From Streptomyces sp. NBC_01296 (lineage in GTDB: Bacteria; Actinomycetota; Actinomycetes; Streptomycetales; Streptomycetaceae), in the NCBI RefSeq assembly GCF_035984415.1, contig NZ_CP130720.1:3410001-3474000 (forward strand): a stretch of DNA of 64,000 nt, given 5' to 3'. The notes beneath the pieces were generated by a model. It ran no database searches. It had not been told where the DNA came from and was given only the letters and a program-made list of their open reading frames with translations. Below, piece by piece: positions 16,555 through 26,065 of this stretch. The position numbers and the translations under genes are program-made. The stretch's first letter is position 1; every line of letters begins with the position of its first letter.

Positions 16555-17793
16555 ATGGGTCTGAATACGTCGGCTGACGCGCCGCTGCCGGTCGGCCAGG
16601 TGTCCCGGCTCATCGGGGGCTGGATCGACAAGCTCGGCCAGGTGTGGGTGGAAGGGCAGATCACGCAGCTCTCGCGGCGGCCGGGGGCGGGGGTGGTCTT
16701 CCTGACGCTGCGCGACCCCTCACACGACATCTCGCTCAGCGTGACCTGCTACCGCCAGGTCTTCGACGAGGTCGCGGACGCGGTGACGGAGGGCGCGCGG
16801 GTCGTCGTCCTGGCCAAGCCGGAGTGGTACGCCCCGCGCGGGCAGCTGTCCCTGCGGGCCACCGAGATACGGCCCGTCGGCATCGGCGAGCTCCTCGCCC
16901 GGCTGGAGAAGCTCAAGCGCTCGCTCGCCTCCGAGGGCCTGTTCGCGCTGGACCGCAAGAAGCCGCTGCCGTTCCTGCCGCAGCTGATCGGGCTGGTGGT
17001 CGGGCGGGCCTCGGCGGCCGAGCGCGACGTACTGGAGAACGCCCGGCGGCGCTGGCCGGCGGTCCGCTTCGAGGTGCGCAACGTCGCCGTGCAGGGGGTG
17101 AACGCGGTGCCCCAGGTGATCCGGGCGGTCAAGCAGCTCGACGCCCTGGACGAGGTCGACGTGATCATCGTGGCCCGCGGCGGCGGCAGCGTGGAGGACC
17201 TGCTGCCGTTCTCCGACGAGGAGGTCGTACGGACGGTCGCGGCGGCCCGTACCCCGGTGGTCTCGGCGATCGGGCACGAGCCGGACTCCCCTCTCCTGGA
17301 CCTGGTCGCGGACCTGCGGGCCTCCACGCCCACGGACGCGGCGAAGAAGGTGGTCCCGGACGTCGGCGAGGAGCTGGAGCGGGTACGCCAGCTGCAGGGC
17401 CGGGGGCTCCGGGCGGTGCGCGGGCTGCTCGACCGGGAGGAGCGGGGGCTCGCGCACGCGCTCGCCCGGCCGGTCTTCGTCCATCCGCAGCGGATGGTGG
17501 AGACCCGCGAGGCCGAGCTGGAGGCCCTGCTGGGGCGCACCCGGCGCACCCTCGGGCACCTGCTGGACCGGGCGGATTCGGAGCTCGCGCACACCCTGGC
17601 CCGGGTGGTGGCGCTGTCCCCGGCGGCGACGCTGGAGCGGGGGTACGCCGTACTGCAGCGCGCGGACGGGCACGTGGTGCGCTCGCCGCAGGACGTCTCG
17701 GCGGACGAGGTGCTGCGCGCGCGGGTGGCGGAGGGCGAGTTCTCCGTACGGGTCGCACAGGTCGCACCGGAGGCCGGGCAGGGCGGCGAGTGA
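16555..17793 (+). CDS. xseA: exodeoxyribonuclease VII large subunit
   Basis: A 412-residue catalytic subunit of exonuclease VII, which degrades single-stranded DNA from both ends to short oligonucleotides. The N-terminal OB-fold includes [25 protein letters not shown] split over strands. The catalytic core has [44 protein letters not shown] and [14 protein letters not shown]-like [12 protein letters not shown] long coiled coil follows, ending in LERGYAVLQ. All hallmarks of the family are present. xseB follows 55 bases later on the same strand. Confidence 0.96.
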   Translation: MGLNTSADAPLPVGQVSRLIGGWIDKLGQVWVEGQITQLSRRPGAGVVFLTLRDPSHDISLSVTCYRQVFDEVADAVTEGARVVVLAKPEWYAPRGQLSLRATEIRPVGIGELLARLEKLKRSLASEGLFALDRKKPLPFLPQLIGLVVGRASAAERDVLENARRRWPAVRFEVRNVAVQGVNAVPQVIRAVKQLDALDEVDVIIVARGGGSVEDLLPFSDEEVVRTVAAARTPVVSAIGHEPDSPLLDLVADLRASTPTDAAKKVVPDVGEELERVRQLQGRGLRAVRGLLDREERGLAHALARPVFVHPQRMVETREAELEALLGRTRRTLGHLLDRADSELAHTLARVVALSPAATLERGYAVLQRADGHVVRSPQDVSADEVLRARVAEGEFSVRVAQVAPEAGQGGE

Positions 17794-17848
17794 GCCGCGC
17801 GCACCGCACCGGATATTCGATGTACTGCACACATAAGGTGGGACGGGA

Positions 17849-18103
17849 ATGACTGAAACCGATACCTCGTTGGGGTACGAGCAGGCCCGGGACGAGCTCA
17901 TCGAGGTCGTCCGCAAGCTGGAGGCCGGCGGCACCTCGCTCGAGGACTCCCTCGCACTCTGGGAGCGCGGCGAAGAGCTCGCGAAGGTCTGCCGGCACTG
18001 GCTGGAAGGGGCCCGCGCCCGGCTCGACTCGGCACTGGCAGCCCGCGAAGCGGGGGCCGACGGGGGTGGCGGGAGTGGCGGGAGTGGCGAGCGGGACGCC
18101 TGA
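17849..18103 (+). CDS. xseB: exodeoxyribonuclease VII small subunit
   Basis: An 84-residue helical protein with the XseB core: GYEQARDELIEVVRKLEAGG, then LEDSLALWERGEELAKVC. Several copies wrap the coiled coil of XseA. The C-terminal 20 residues are a Gly/Ser tail from a short GC-rich DNA repeat and are probably disordered. GGGACGGGA precedes the ATG. The order after xseA is the usual one. Confidence 0.95.
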   Translation: MTETDTSLGYEQARDELIEVVRKLEAGGTSLEDSLALWERGEELAKVCRHWLEGARARLDSALAAREAGADGGGGSGGSGERDA

Positions 18104-18156
18104 GGCCGGGCCGGACGCCGGGCCACACGTGATCCGAGTCACCTCGACGCCGATTT

Positions 18157-18177
18157 AGTTGAAAGTTCTACAACTTT
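18157..18177. promoter_or_regulatory. candidate operator of the nitroreductase gene
   Basis: Two overlapping inverted repeats: AGTTG (18157-18161) with CAACT (18171-18175), and AAAGTT (18162-18167) with AACTTT (18172-18177). The site is unusually AT-rich for this DNA and lies about 50 bases before ATG 18229. It resembles MarR or HxlR-type operators, but no such regulator is adjacent. Confidence 0.5.
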
Positions 18178-18228
18178 TGGCTTAATGTCGGGACATCGCT
18201 TCACCTCCGTATGGAAGAAGGCTTTCCG

Positions 18229-18819
18229 ATGTCTCTCGTTCTTGACTCCGCCGCTCAGGACCTGCTGTTCCGCGAGGCCCGCACCGCCAACTCGTTCTCC
18301 GACGAGCCGGTGACCGAGGAGCAGGTCCAGGCGATCTACGACCTGGTCAAGTACGGCCCCACCGCCTTCAACTCGACGCCGCTGCGCATCACGCTGGTCC
18401 GCTCTCCCGAGGCCCGCGAGCGCCTGGTGAACCTGATGATGGAGGGCAACCAGGCGAAGACCGCCGCCGCGCCGCTCGTCGCGATCCTCTCCGCGGACAA
18501 CGAGTTCCACGAGGAGCTGCCGCAGCTGCTCCCGCACTTCCCGCAGGCCAAGGACGCCTTCTTCAGCGAGCGCCCGGTCCGCGAGCAGTCCGCCGTGATG
18601 AACGCCGCCATGCAGGCCGCGTACTTCATCGTCGGCGTCCGCGCCGCCGGTCTGGCCGCGGGCCCGATGGGCGGCCTGGACTTCGCCGGCGTCCAGAAGG
18701 AGTTCCTGGACGGCGACCACACCCCGCTGATGGTCGTCAACATCGGCAAGCCGGGCGAGGACGCGTGGCACGCCCGCGGCCCGCGCCTGAGCTTCGACCA
18801 GGTCATCACCACCGTCTGA
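18229..18819 (+). CDS. nitroreductase-family protein, malonic semialdehyde reductase-like
   Basis: About 196 residues, the length and pattern of the RutE/malonic semialdehyde reductase branch of the FMN nitroreductase family. It has the start LFREARTANSFSDEPVTEEQ, the FMN-binding KYGPTAFNSTPLRI, the central REQSAVMNAAMQAAYFIVGVRAAGLAAGP, and GFDF-like GGLDFAGV. NAD(P)H-dependent reduction of an aldehyde, enone or quinone is expected, and the physiological substrate is unknown. ATG 18229 has GAAGG eight bases upstream; an in-frame ATG 18 bases further out lacks this. An AT-rich palindrome precedes the gene and a perfect hairpin follows it. Confidence 0.85.
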   Translation: MSLVLDSAAQDLLFREARTANSFSDEPVTEEQVQAIYDLVKYGPTAFNSTPLRITLVRSPEARERLVNLMMEGNQAKTAAAPLVAILSADNEFHEELPQLLPHFPQAKDAFFSERPVREQSAVMNAAMQAAYFIVGVRAAGLAAGPMGGLDFAGVQKEFLDGDHTPLMVVNIGKPGEDAWHARGPRLSFDQVITTV

Positions 18820-18839
18820 GTCCTGACCCGGACACGCAG

Positions 18840-18877
18840 AAGGCCGCTCCCCCGGGAATTCCGGGAGGAGCGGCCTT
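18840..18877. terminator. hairpin terminator
   Basis: AAGGCCGCTCC and GGAGCGGCCTT enclose an inner CCCGGGAATTCCGGG repeat. It is shared by the convergent nitroreductase and DUF4245 genes. Confidence 0.85.
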
Positions 18878-18932
18878 TCCGCATGTCGGCGCCCGTACGG
18901 CGGACCGCCGGGCGCTGCCGCCGTACGGCGGA

Positions 18933-19466
18933 CTACTGGGTGGCGCCCTGCTTGAACTCCAGCGCCGCCGCCATCGCGCCGAGGCCCTCGAAGGAGGCCG
19001 TGCCGGCCACCACCGTGACGTGGCCCTGCTCCTGGCGGACGAGCGCGTCGTACTTCTCGCCCTCCCAGCGCTCCCAGGCCAGGTCGCCGACCTGCTGCGT
19101 CTGGCCGGTGGCCTTCGCCTGCTGGGTGAGGGCGGCCACGCGCTTGGCCGAGGCGTCGCTGGACTGCTCGATCGCGACGTACTGCCCCTGCGGGTCCAGG
19201 AAGCCCAGGTGCCAGGCGTTCGAGGCCTTGCGGTCGAACGTCACCGAGGTCGCGCGCCACTGCGCCGGGAGCCCCGCGGGCGCCGCCACCGGGTACGGCG
19301 CCGCGCGCCGGGCGGTGATCGTCTCCACCCGGTAGTCGACCACGCGCGTCGGATCGGCCTTTTCGTCATGTGGGACGAAGATGTAGATCCCCGCGACGAC
19401 GACACCGATCACCGCCAGCGACCGGACCATGTCCCAGACCGTCTGCTTGCCCTTCATACCTGCCAC
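18933..19466 (-). CDS. DUF4245 membrane-anchored protein
   Basis: About 177 residues: a short basic N-terminus, one membrane helix ([19 protein letters not shown]) and an extracytoplasmic domain of about 140 residues containing [19 protein letters not shown] and [19 protein letters not shown]. That is the DUF4245 pattern, an actinobacterial family of unknown function. GTG 19466 gives AGMKGKQ as in family members I recall, and ATG 19484 is possible. It is divergent from glpX, as is common in Streptomyces. No catalytic residues can be assigned. Confidence 0.85.
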   Translation of the reverse strand: MAGMKGKQTVWDMVRSLAVIGVVVAGIYIFVPHDEKADPTRVVDYRVETITARRAAPYPVAAPAGLPAQWRATSVTFDRKASNAWHLGFLDPQGQYVAIEQSSDASAKRVAALTQQAKATGQTQQVGDLAWERWEGEKYDALVRQEQGHVTVVAGTASFEGLGAMAAALEFKQGATQ

Positions 19467-19669
19467 GCCACCATCGTCCCCCATGGCCGGGAGCGATCTC
19501 CGGCGGGGTCGCCGCGGCGACCGCACCGGTCCGCAAGATGTCCGCTCACGCCAATCAGCTGACCGGTATTCCGCTCATACGTGACCCGGTCTGCTCAATT
19601 TGTCGACGTACCGATAGAGTTCCAACACCCTCACTTCCCGGCCGTCGCCGTACAGAAAGGTGCGCTCCG

Positions 19670-20701
19670 ATGACCGAGCACAACCTGCCGCCCCAGCTCG
19701 AAGTCTCTCCGGAGGCCCCCGACCGCAACCTCGCCCTGGAACTGGTCCGGGTGACCGAGGCCGCCGCCATGGCCGCCGGCCGCTGGGTCGGGCGCGGCGA
19801 CAAGCTCGGCGCGGACGGCGCCGCGGTCAACGCCATGCGCACCCTGATCTCCACCGTCTCGATGAACGGCGTCGTCGTCATCGGCGAGGGCGAGAAGGAC
19901 GAAGCCCCGATGCTGTTCAACGGCGAGCGGGTCGGCGACGGCACCGGTGCCGAGGTCGACATCGCCGTCGACCCGATCGACGGCACCACCCTGAACGCCA
20001 AGGGCATGCCGAACGCCATCGCCGTGCTCGCCGCCGCCGACCGCGGCACCATGTTCGACCCGTCCGCGGTCTTCTACATGGAGAAGCTGGTCACCGGCCC
20101 CGAGGCCGCCGACTTCGTCGACATCAACGCACCCGTCTCGGTGAACATCCGCCGCGTCGCCAAGGCCAAGAACATGGCCGTCGAGGACGTCACGGTGATC
20201 ATCCTGGACCGCCCGCGCCACGAGGGCATCGTCAAGGAGATCCGCGAGACCGGCGCCCGGATCAAATTCATCTCGGACGGCGACGTCGCGGGCTCGGTCA
20301 TGGCGGTGCGCGAGGGCACCGGCGTGGACCTGCTCCTGGGCATCGGCGGCACCCCCGAGGGCATCATCTCGGCCTGCGCCATCAAGTGCCTCGGCGGCAC
20401 CATCCAGGGCAAGCTGTGGCCGAAGGACGAGGCCGAGCGCCAGAAGGCCATCGACGCGGGCCACGACCTGGACCGGGTCCTGCACACCGACGACCTGGTG
20501 TCCGGCGAGAACGTCTTCTTCGTCGCCACCGGCATCACGGACGGCGAGCTGCTGCGCGGCGTCCACTACCGCTCGGAGACCGCGACCACGTCCTCGCTGG
20601 TCATGCGCTCGAAGTCGGGCACGATCCGGCAGATCGACTCGACCCACCGCCTGTCGAAGCTGCGCGCCTACAGCGCGGTCGACTTCGACCGCGCGAAGTA
20701 G
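19670..20701 (+). CDS. glpX: fructose-1,6-bisphosphatase class II
   Basis: A 343-residue GlpX-type phosphatase of gluconeogenesis, converting fructose-1,6-bisphosphate to fructose-6-phosphate with Mg or Mn. It belongs to the Li-sensitive phosphatase superfamily. The metal motif [12 protein letters not shown] (near residue 103), the Glu cluster [12 protein letters not shown] and [13 protein letters not shown] are conserved. ATG 19670 follows AAAGG at correct distance. A perfect 20-bp hairpin terminates the gene. Actinobacteria usually rely on this class II enzyme alone. Confidence 0.96.
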   Translation: MTEHNLPPQLEVSPEAPDRNLALELVRVTEAAAMAAGRWVGRGDKLGADGAAVNAMRTLISTVSMNGVVVIGEGEKDEAPMLFNGERVGDGTGAEVDIAVDPIDGTTLNAKGMPNAIAVLAAADRGTMFDPSAVFYMEKLVTGPEAADFVDINAPVSVNIRRVAKAKNMAVEDVTVIILDRPRHEGIVKEIRETGARIKFISDGDVAGSVMAVREGTGVDLLLGIGGTPEGIISACAIKCLGGTIQGKLWPKDEAERQKAIDAGHDLDRVLHTDDLVSGENVFFVATGITDGELLRGVHYRSETATTSSLVMRSKSGTIRQIDSTHRLSKLRAYSAVDFDRAK

Positions 20702-20730
20702 AACCGGACGGGCCGGCCGGCGGCCGGCAC

Positions 20731-20775
20731 AGCGAGAGGGGCGCTACCGCGTGCGGCGGTAGCGCCCCTCTCGCT
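20731..20775. terminator. perfect 20-bp hairpin terminator
   Basis: The arms at 20731-20750 and 20756-20775 are exact complements (AGCGAGAGGGGCGC...) with a five-base loop. Shared by convergent glpX and the WhiB-like gene. Confidence 0.9.
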
Positions 20776-20792
20776 CGTGTGCGTACGGGCCC

Positions 20793-21191
20793 TCAGCCCG
20801 CGGCGGCTATCGGCCCGGCCCCGGGGACCTGGCGCAGTTCCGCCGCCCGGCGCCGGCGCCGGGCCAGCACCACCCGCCGCTCGGCGGCCGTGAGCCCGCC
20901 CCAGACCCCGTACGGCTCCGGTTGGAGCAGTGCGTGCTCGCGGCAGGCGACCATCACCGGGCAGCGCGCGCAGACGCGTTTGGCGGCCTCCTCGCGGGAG
21001 AGCCTGGCCGCGGTCGGCTCCTTGGAGGGCGCGAAGAACAGCCCCGCCTCGTCCCGGCGGCACACCGCCTCCGCGTGCCATGGGCCGTCCTCTTCCCTCG
21101 CCGGCACCCGCGGCTTCGGTACGGCGGCCGGACGCGCCTGGAGGCTCTGTACGGCGGCTACCTGCAGGGACTGATGCGGCGGATGCTGCAC
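20793..21191 (-). CDS. WhiB-family iron-sulfur transcriptional regulator
   Basis: A 132-residue Wbl protein. The four cluster cysteines are Cys44 (EAVCRRDE), Cys74 and Cys77 (RVCARCP) and Cys83 (VACREH), in the family spacing Cys-x2-Cys-x5-Cys. They are followed by the GVWGG turn and a basic C-terminal stretch (RRVVLARRRRRAAEL) that contacts DNA or sigma factor. Wbl proteins bind a [4Fe-4S] cluster and act with the primary sigma factor in development and redox responses. GTG 21191 has AGGAG seven bases upstream. The position next to glpX and the DUF1707 gene matches that of WblI in S. coelicolor as I recall it; orthology needs a tree. Confidence 0.94.
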   Translation of the reverse strand: MQHPPHQSLQVAAVQSLQARPAAVPKPRVPAREEDGPWHAEAVCRRDEAGLFFAPSKEPTAARLSREEAAKRVCARCPVMVACREHALLQPEPYGVWGGLTAAERRVVLARRRRRAAELRQVPGAGPIAAAG

Positions 21192-21336
21192 GGTCTACTC
21201 CTGACGACGTATACGCAAGCGAGAGACGATGCACCTGTCCCTACCCGCTGTACGCGCCCCTATGCACTGCGTGGAGCAAGCGCGCCGCGGTGGGGAACTT
21301 CGACCGAAACCCGACGCACCGCCCGGCCCGAGCCCC

Positions 21337-22014
21337 CTACCCCTCCAGGCGCTTGCGCAGCTTGCGGGCCAGGTCGACCAGGCGGGCGCCCAGCTTGGGC
21401 CGGGCCTCGATGTTGCCCAGCAGCGCGAAGCCGCGGACGATCACCACCGGCGCGTTCGGATCGGTGGTCCCGGCGCGGCCCTCGCCGTGCACCTCGAAGT
21501 TGCCGAGGACCCCGCTGCCGTAGCCGCGCAGCGTCACGTTCTCCGGGACCAGGATCTCGACGTTCCCCAGCACGCTCGTCACGTTGATCTCGGTGACCTG
21601 CTGTTCGAAGACGGCCTCGGTGAGGTCGACGGTGACGTCGCCCAGGACGGAGACCACGCGGGTGTGCGCGCCCGGCCGCCAGCGGCCCTTGCGGGCGACG
21701 CTGCTGCACACGGCGACCACGGTCTCCGAGACCTCGGCCTGGCCGGCCGGCGCCGGACCCGCCGGACCCTGTGCGTACGAGGGCGCCGCAGGCGCGGCGC
21801 CGGGCGCGGGCAGGTCCCGTACGAGCACCTCGAGCTCCCCGACCGTCTTCACGGCGTACAGCGAGTCCAGGCGCTCGGAGTGCTCGTCGGCGGTCAGCCG
21901 GCCCTCGGCGACGGCATCGGCCAGGATGTGCGCGATCCGGTCGCGGTCGGCGTCGGAGGCTCGCAGTTCGGCGGGCGCGGCAGGCTTCTTTTCCAGGTCC
22001 ACGTCGGTCAGCAT
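21337..22014 (-). CDS. DUF1707 protein with LiaF-like C-terminal domain
   Basis: A 225-residue cytoplasmic-looking protein. The N-terminal DUF1707 (SHOCT-like) domain reads ELRASDADRDRIAHILADAVAEGRLTADEHSERLD across about residues 17-60. A Pro/Ala linker follows, then a beta-helix-like domain with repeated strands (RVVSVLGDVTVDL, EINVTSVLGNVEILVPENV, SGVLGNFEVHG). That resembles the DUF2154/LiaF C-terminal domain of cell-wall stress sensors. There is no membrane segment, unlike LiaF itself. It is divergent from the class I fumarase gene. Function is unknown; a regulatory or scaffold role is inferred from the fold only. Confidence 0.85.
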   Translation of the reverse strand: MLTDVDLEKKPAAPAELRASDADRDRIAHILADAVAEGRLTADEHSERLDSLYAVKTVGELEVLVRDLPAPGAAPAAPSYAQGPAGPAPAGQAEVSETVVAVCSSVARKGRWRPGAHTRVVSVLGDVTVDLTEAVFEQQVTEINVTSVLGNVEILVPENVTLRGYGSGVLGNFEVHGEGRAGTTDPNAPVVIVRGFALLGNIEARPKLGARLVDLARKLRKRLEG

Positions 22015-22151
22015 AGCGATACGCGATAGATCGCGATAGTCACGAGTGAGCCTTACCTCACAGACACAGCCCGGGACGGAGGTCCTACGCTGGATAGCCG
22101 CGCTGCCAATTGGTCGTCAGCGCAGTCTGCCGAGTGAGGAATGGCCACACG

Positions 22152-23813
22152 ATGCCGGAGTTCGCGTACACCGACCTGCTGCCCCTGGGCGAGGACACCA
22201 CCCCCTACCGGCTGGTGACCTCGGAGGGCGTCTCGACGTTCGAGGCCGACGGCCGTACGTTCCTCAAGGTCGAGCCGGAGGCACTGCGCAAGCTCGCCGA
22301 AGAGGCCATCCACGACATCCAGCACTTCCTGCGCCCCGCGCACCTCGCGCAGCTGCGCCGGATCATCGACGACCCCGAGGCCTCGTCGAACGACAAGTTC
22401 GTCGCGCTCGACCTCCTCAAGAACGCGAACATCGCGGCGGCCGGCGTCCTGCCGATGTGCCAGGACACGGGCACGGCGATCGTGATGGGCAAGCGCGGCC
22501 AGAACGTCCTCACCGAGGGCGGGGACGAGGCGGCCCTCTCCCGCGGCATCTACGACGCGTACACGCGCCTGAACCTGCGCTACTCGCAGATGGCCCCCCT
22601 CACCATGTGGGAGGAGAAGAACACCGGCTCGAACCTGCCCGCGCAGATCGAGCTGTACGCCACCGACGGCGGCGCGTACAAGTTCCTCTTCATGGCCAAG
22701 GGCGGCGGCTCGGCCAACAAGTCCTTCCTCTACCAGGAGACCAAGGCGGTCCTCAACGAGGGCTCCATGATGAAGTTCCTGGAGGAGAAGATCCGCTCGC
22801 TGGGCACCGCGGCCTGCCCGCCGTACCACCTGGCGATCGTGGTCGGCGGCACCTCCGCCGAGCACGCGCTGAAGACCGCGAAGTACGCCTCCGCGCACTA
22901 CCTGGACGAGCTGCCGACCGAGGGCTCGCCCCTGGGCCACGGCTTCCGGGACCTCGATCTGGAGCAGCAGGTCTTCGAGCTGACCCAGAAGATCGGCATC
23001 GGCGCGCAGTTCGGCGGCAAGTACTTCTGCCACGACGTCCGCGTCGTGCGCCTCCCCCGCCACGGCGCGTCCCTCCCGGTCGCCATCGCCGTGTCCTGCT
23101 CGGCGGACCGCCAGGCCACCGCGAAGATCACCGCCGAGGGCGTCTTCCTGGAGCAGCTGGAGCGCGACCCGGCCCGCTTCCTGCCGGACACCACGGACGA
23201 GCACCTCAGCGACTCCTCGGACGTCGTCTCCATCGACCTGAACCGGCCGATGGACGAGATCCTCGCGACGCTGACCAAGCACCCGGTGAAGACCCGCCTC
23301 TCCCTGACCGGCCCGCTGGTCGTGGCGCGCGACATCGCGCACGCCAAGATCAAGGAGCTGCTGGACTCGGGCGCGCAGATGCCGCAGTACCTCAAGGACC
23401 ACCCGGTCTACTACGCCGGCCCGGCGAAGACCCCCGAGGGCTACGCCTCGGGCTCCTTCGGCCCGACCACGGCCGGCCGCATGGACTCGTACGTCGAGCA
23501 GTTCCAGGCGGCGGGCGGCTCGAAGGTCATGCTGGCCAAGGGCAACCGCTCGCAGCAGGTGACGGACGCCTGCGGCACGCACGGCGGCTTCTACCTCGGC
23601 TCGATCGGCGGCCCGGCGGCGCGCCTGGCCCAGGACTGCATCAAGAAGGTCGAGGTCCTGGAGTACGAGGAGCTCGGCATGGAGGCGGTCTGGAAGATCG
23701 AGGTCGAGGACTTCCCGGCGTTCATCGTGGTGGACGACAAGGGCAACGACTTCTTCAGCTCAGTGGAGCCGTCTCCTACCTTCCTGAGCATCCCCGTGCG
23801 CCAGGGCTCGTAA
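22152..23813 (+). CDS. fumarate hydratase class I ([4Fe-4S])
   Basis: A 553-residue oxygen-sensitive class I fumarase that interconverts fumarate and malate. The N-terminal alpha domain carries cluster cysteines in [19 protein letters not shown] and AVSCSADRQ. The C-terminal beta domain contains the catalytic-site region [28 protein letters not shown] and [21 protein letters not shown] broken over motifs. Length matches the fused alpha-beta form. ATG 22152 gives MPEFAYTD, with GAGGA 11 bases upstream; another ATG 11 bases before it is out of frame. A second, iron-free fumarase is encoded at 27944, so the cell has both enzyme types. Confidence 0.95.
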   Translation: MPEFAYTDLLPLGEDTTPYRLVTSEGVSTFEADGRTFLKVEPEALRKLAEEAIHDIQHFLRPAHLAQLRRIIDDPEASSNDKFVALDLLKNANIAAAGVLPMCQDTGTAIVMGKRGQNVLTEGGDEAALSRGIYDAYTRLNLRYSQMAPLTMWEEKNTGSNLPAQIELYATDGGAYKFLFMAKGGGSANKSFLYQETKAVLNEGSMMKFLEEKIRSLGTAACPPYHLAIVVGGTSAEHALKTAKYASAHYLDELPTEGSPLGHGFRDLDLEQQVFELTQKIGIGAQFGGKYFCHDVRVVRLPRHGASLPVAIAVSCSADRQATAKITAEGVFLEQLERDPARFLPDTTDEHLSDSSDVVSIDLNRPMDEILATLTKHPVKTRLSLTGPLVVARDIAHAKIKELLDSGAQMPQYLKDHPVYYAGPAKTPEGYASGSFGPTTAGRMDSYVEQFQAAGGSKVMLAKGNRSQQVTDACGTHGGFYLGSIGGPAARLAQDCIKKVEVLEYEELGMEAVWKIEVEDFPAFIVVDDKGNDFFSSVEPSPTFLSIPVRQGS

Positions 23814-23839
23814 GTCATAGCGAGGCTCAGCAAGGACCG

Positions 23840-23874
23840 CGTTACCCCACCTTGGCATTACGGGTGGGGTGACG
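23840..23874. terminator. hairpin terminator of class I fumarase gene
   Basis: CGTTACCCCACC (23840-23851) pairs with GGTGGGGTGACG (23863-23874) with one G-T wobble. Confidence 0.7.
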
Positions 23875-23875
23875 C

Positions 23876-23891
23876 GTGTTCACGGGAACAC
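23876..23891. promoter_or_regulatory. palindrome GTGTTC-N4-GAACAC
   Basis: A perfect six-base inverted repeat around ACGG, shaped like a repressor operator, but not obviously next to a promoter. The role is unknown. Confidence 0.3.
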
Positions 23892-24022
23892 AACGCACGG
23901 GACTGTATCCCGGTCGATCTGCTCGTCTCCGCCCTGGCCGCGCTTGCGTCGAGCATTGACTTTGTATTCCAAGGTCGGCGCCTCGAAGCCGTCTGATTGC
24001 TCCGTCTGTAGTACGACGGCCT

Positions 24023-24056
24023 GAGGGCCCCTCCCCCGCGTGGGGGAGGGGCCCTC
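24023..24056. terminator. perfect 15-bp hairpin
   Basis: GAGGGCCCCTCCCCC and its exact complement around a four-base loop, between the class I fumarase and the secreted protein gene. Confidence 0.75.
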
Positions 24057-24148
24057 ACGCATGTCGTCCCGCGGGCAGATGGATCGCCGAAGACCCCGCG
24101 AGAGGCTGTCGTCGTATCCGAACGGCACGCCCTCAAAGGGAGTTCACG

Positions 24149-24754
24149 ATGAAGAACCGCAAGCGCGCCCTCCTCCTGACCGGATGCGCCGCCGCCCTGG
24201 CGGCGACGCTGATCGGCGCGGCGCCGGCTCCCGCGGCGCCGGCCGCGCCGAAGCTCGCCTCCGTGCACGGGGGCGGAACGGTGTCCTACCCCTACGTTCC
24301 GAAGGAGCACGACATCCGCTTCACGGTCGACGCCGACGCCGTCCCGTGGAGCAGGCCCTTCCCGGCGCCGGGCGGGGAGCAGGGCATGCCCGTCGACGCG
24401 CGCGGCCGGGTGACCGTCTACCACGCCATGCCGGACACGGGTTTCACCGCCGTCGCCGAGGCGGAGGTGGACTGCATGGTCACCGGCGGCAGGACGGCCA
24501 CGATCACCGCGGTGGTCACGTCCTCGAACGTCGGCTGGGAGGGCAAGCGGATCGGGATCAGCGTCCAGGACGGCGAACGCGGCGGGCCCGACCGGGTGGG
24601 CTTCTCGTGGGGCATCGCCAACGTCGACGTGAAGCCCGACGGCTCGGTGTCGGAGCCCCGCGTGGGCACGTGCATGGCCCCGGCCCCCTTCACGGAGGTC
24701 ACGAAGGGCGGCTTCAAGGTCACCCCGGCCCCCTTGGCCCCCCGGCCGCACTGA
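24149..24754 (+). CDS. secreted repetin-like protein of unknown function
   Basis: A 201-residue exported protein. Signal peptide MKNRKRALLLTGCAAALAAT with an Ala-rich cleavage region around residue 35, then a beta-rich domain with two cysteines (EVDCMVTGG and VGTCMAPAP). The order SVHGGGTVSYPY, HDIRFTVDADA, AEAEVDCMVTGG, GFSWGIANVD and RVGTCMAP resembles Streptomyces proteins annotated as repetin, as I recall them; no function is known. The ATG follows AAAGGGAG at good spacing. No enzyme motif is visible. Confidence 0.75.
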   Translation: MKNRKRALLLTGCAAALAATLIGAAPAPAAPAAPKLASVHGGGTVSYPYVPKEHDIRFTVDADAVPWSRPFPAPGGEQGMPVDARGRVTVYHAMPDTGFTAVAEAEVDCMVTGGRTATITAVVTSSNVGWEGKRIGISVQDGERGGPDRVGFSWGIANVDVKPDGSVSEPRVGTCMAPAPFTEVTKGGFKVTPAPLAPRPH

Positions 24755-24852
24755 GCGGTCCCCGCGCCCCGCACCCCGATGTAACGAACTGTTCGGTCAC
24801 CGGGCCGGCGCCGGCTCCGCGCGCCGCCGCGCGTCCGGATACCGTCTGATCC

Positions 24853-25626
24853 ATGAATCGGCAGTACGCGCAGTCCGCCACCGCCCGCGACGTGCGGGTC
24901 ATCGCCCATCGCGGGGCCTCCCACGACCACCCCGAGCACACCCTCGCCGCCTACCGGCAGGCCATCGCCGACGGCGCCGACGCGCTGGAGTGCGACGTAC
25001 GGCTCAGCGCCGACGGGCGGCTCGTGTGCGTGCACGACCGGCGGGTGGAGCGGACCTCCGACGGGCGCGGGGTCGTCTCCGCCATGACGTACGAGGAGCT
25101 GGCCGCGCTCGACTTCGGCGGCTGGAAGGGCGACGCGCACCGCGGGGCGCAGGTGCTGCTCTTCGAGGACCTGCTCAAGGAGGCGCTGGCCGCCGACCGG
25201 CCCGTCGGGCTGGCCGTCGAGACCAAGCACCCGACCCGCGCCGGCGGCCGCCTGGAGGCCGAGCTCGTACGGGTCCTGAAGGACCACGGCCTGGCCGACG
25301 GCTCCGACGGCCGCGTCGAGGTGATGAGCTTCTCCCGCAACGCCCTGATCCGGCTGAACCGGCTGGCTCCCGGCCTGCCCGCGGTCTACTTGATCGAGCG
25401 GCCGCTGCGGCCGCTGCGCCCGCCGTTCGCGGGCCATGCCGGCCCGGGCATCGACCTCGTCCGCAAGGATCCGGGGCTGGTGGGGCGGCTGAAGGCCAAG
25501 GGGCTGCGCGTACGGGTCTGGACGGTCGACGAGCCCGAGGACGTGGAGCTGTGCGTCCGCCTCGGCGTGGAGGCCGTCATCACCAACCGGCCGCGCGAGG
25601 TACGGGAGCAGCTCGAAGGGCGCTGA
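24853..25626 (+). CDS. glycerophosphodiester phosphodiesterase
   Basis: A 257-residue GDPD-family TIM-barrel enzyme that hydrolyses glycerophosphodiesters to glycerol-3-phosphate and an alcohol. The catalytic N-terminus VIAHRGASHDHPEHTLAAY (His-Arg near residue 20), the metal ligands in LECDVRLSADG and the second His in VCVHDRRVERTSDG are all present. The C-terminal strand VRVWTVDEPEDVELCVRLGV is typical. There is no signal peptide, so it acts in the cytoplasm. TACCGT ends seven bases before the ATG with no ribosome-binding site, suggesting a leaderless mRNA. Confidence 0.94.
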   Translation: MNRQYAQSATARDVRVIAHRGASHDHPEHTLAAYRQAIADGADALECDVRLSADGRLVCVHDRRVERTSDGRGVVSAMTYEELAALDFGGWKGDAHRGAQVLLFEDLLKEALAADRPVGLAVETKHPTRAGGRLEAELVRVLKDHGLADGSDGRVEVMSFSRNALIRLNRLAPGLPAVYLIERPLRPLRPPFAGHAGPGIDLVRKDPGLVGRLKAKGLRVRVWTVDEPEDVELCVRLGVEAVITNRPREVREQLEGR

Positions 25627-25636
25627 GAGCGGCCGT

Positions 25637-26065
25637 TCAGAATGCCGGGTGCCCGGCGCGCCGGGCCGTCCGCCGGGTCCTGGCGGCCCCCACCGCGCCG
25701 GCCGCGCAGCCGGCCGCACCGGCGAGCGAGAGCGACAGAAGCGGGTTGACCCAGGGGGAGACGAGTTCCACACGGGTGTTGCCGGCGAACTCGCAGACCA
25801 CCGAAACGGGGACCAGTGTCCGGTGGATGGTGATGTCGGCGTCGGGCGTCCGGTAGGTGTTCGGCCCCCTCATCTCGATGAGGGCCGCCACGCAGGGCCG
25901 CACCGGACGGGCGGCGTTCAGGCCCGTGAGACCTCCGGAGGCGAACAGGAGGGCCGCCACGCACAGGCACAGTCCCGCCGCTTCCGCCCGTTTCCCGACG
26001 GGGCTCGTGCCCAGTGCCGGCCTGCGGGTCACGAGGTAGTGGATCCCCTTGCCGAGGAGGAGCAC
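25637..26065 (-). CDS. hypothetical small membrane protein
   Basis: About 142 residues with hydrophobic segments AAGLCLCVAALLFASGGL and WVNPLLSLSLAGAAGCAAGAV flanking an extracytoplasmic stretch that contains two cysteines. The only in-frame GTG/ATG start is 26065. The frame stays open and hydrophobic for 20 codons upstream (PILVTFLLLAGTALLA) back to a stop at 26126-26128, so an unusual start further out would complete a first membrane helix. No family recognised. It converges on the GDPD gene. Confidence 0.55.
   Translation of the reverse strand: MLLLGKGIHYLVTRRPALGTSPVGKRAEAAGLCLCVAALLFASGGLTGLNAARPVRPCVAALIEMRGPNTYRTPDADITIHRTLVPVSVVCEFAGNTRVELVSPWVNPLLSLSLAGAAGCAAGAVGAARTRRTARRAGHPAF

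Larger units (their letters stand above)
23814..24148. other. non-coding stretch after class I fumarase
   Basis: About 335 bases without a convincing gene. It holds a terminator-like inverted repeat (23840-23874), a 16-base palindrome (23876-23891) and a second perfect hairpin (24023-24056). The leader of the following secreted protein gene ends in GGGAG before its ATG. Confidence 0.6.

Noticed and set aside
22141-22151. ATG at 22141 as start of the class I fumarase
   Set aside because: It is out of frame with the conserved MPEFAY start at 22152.
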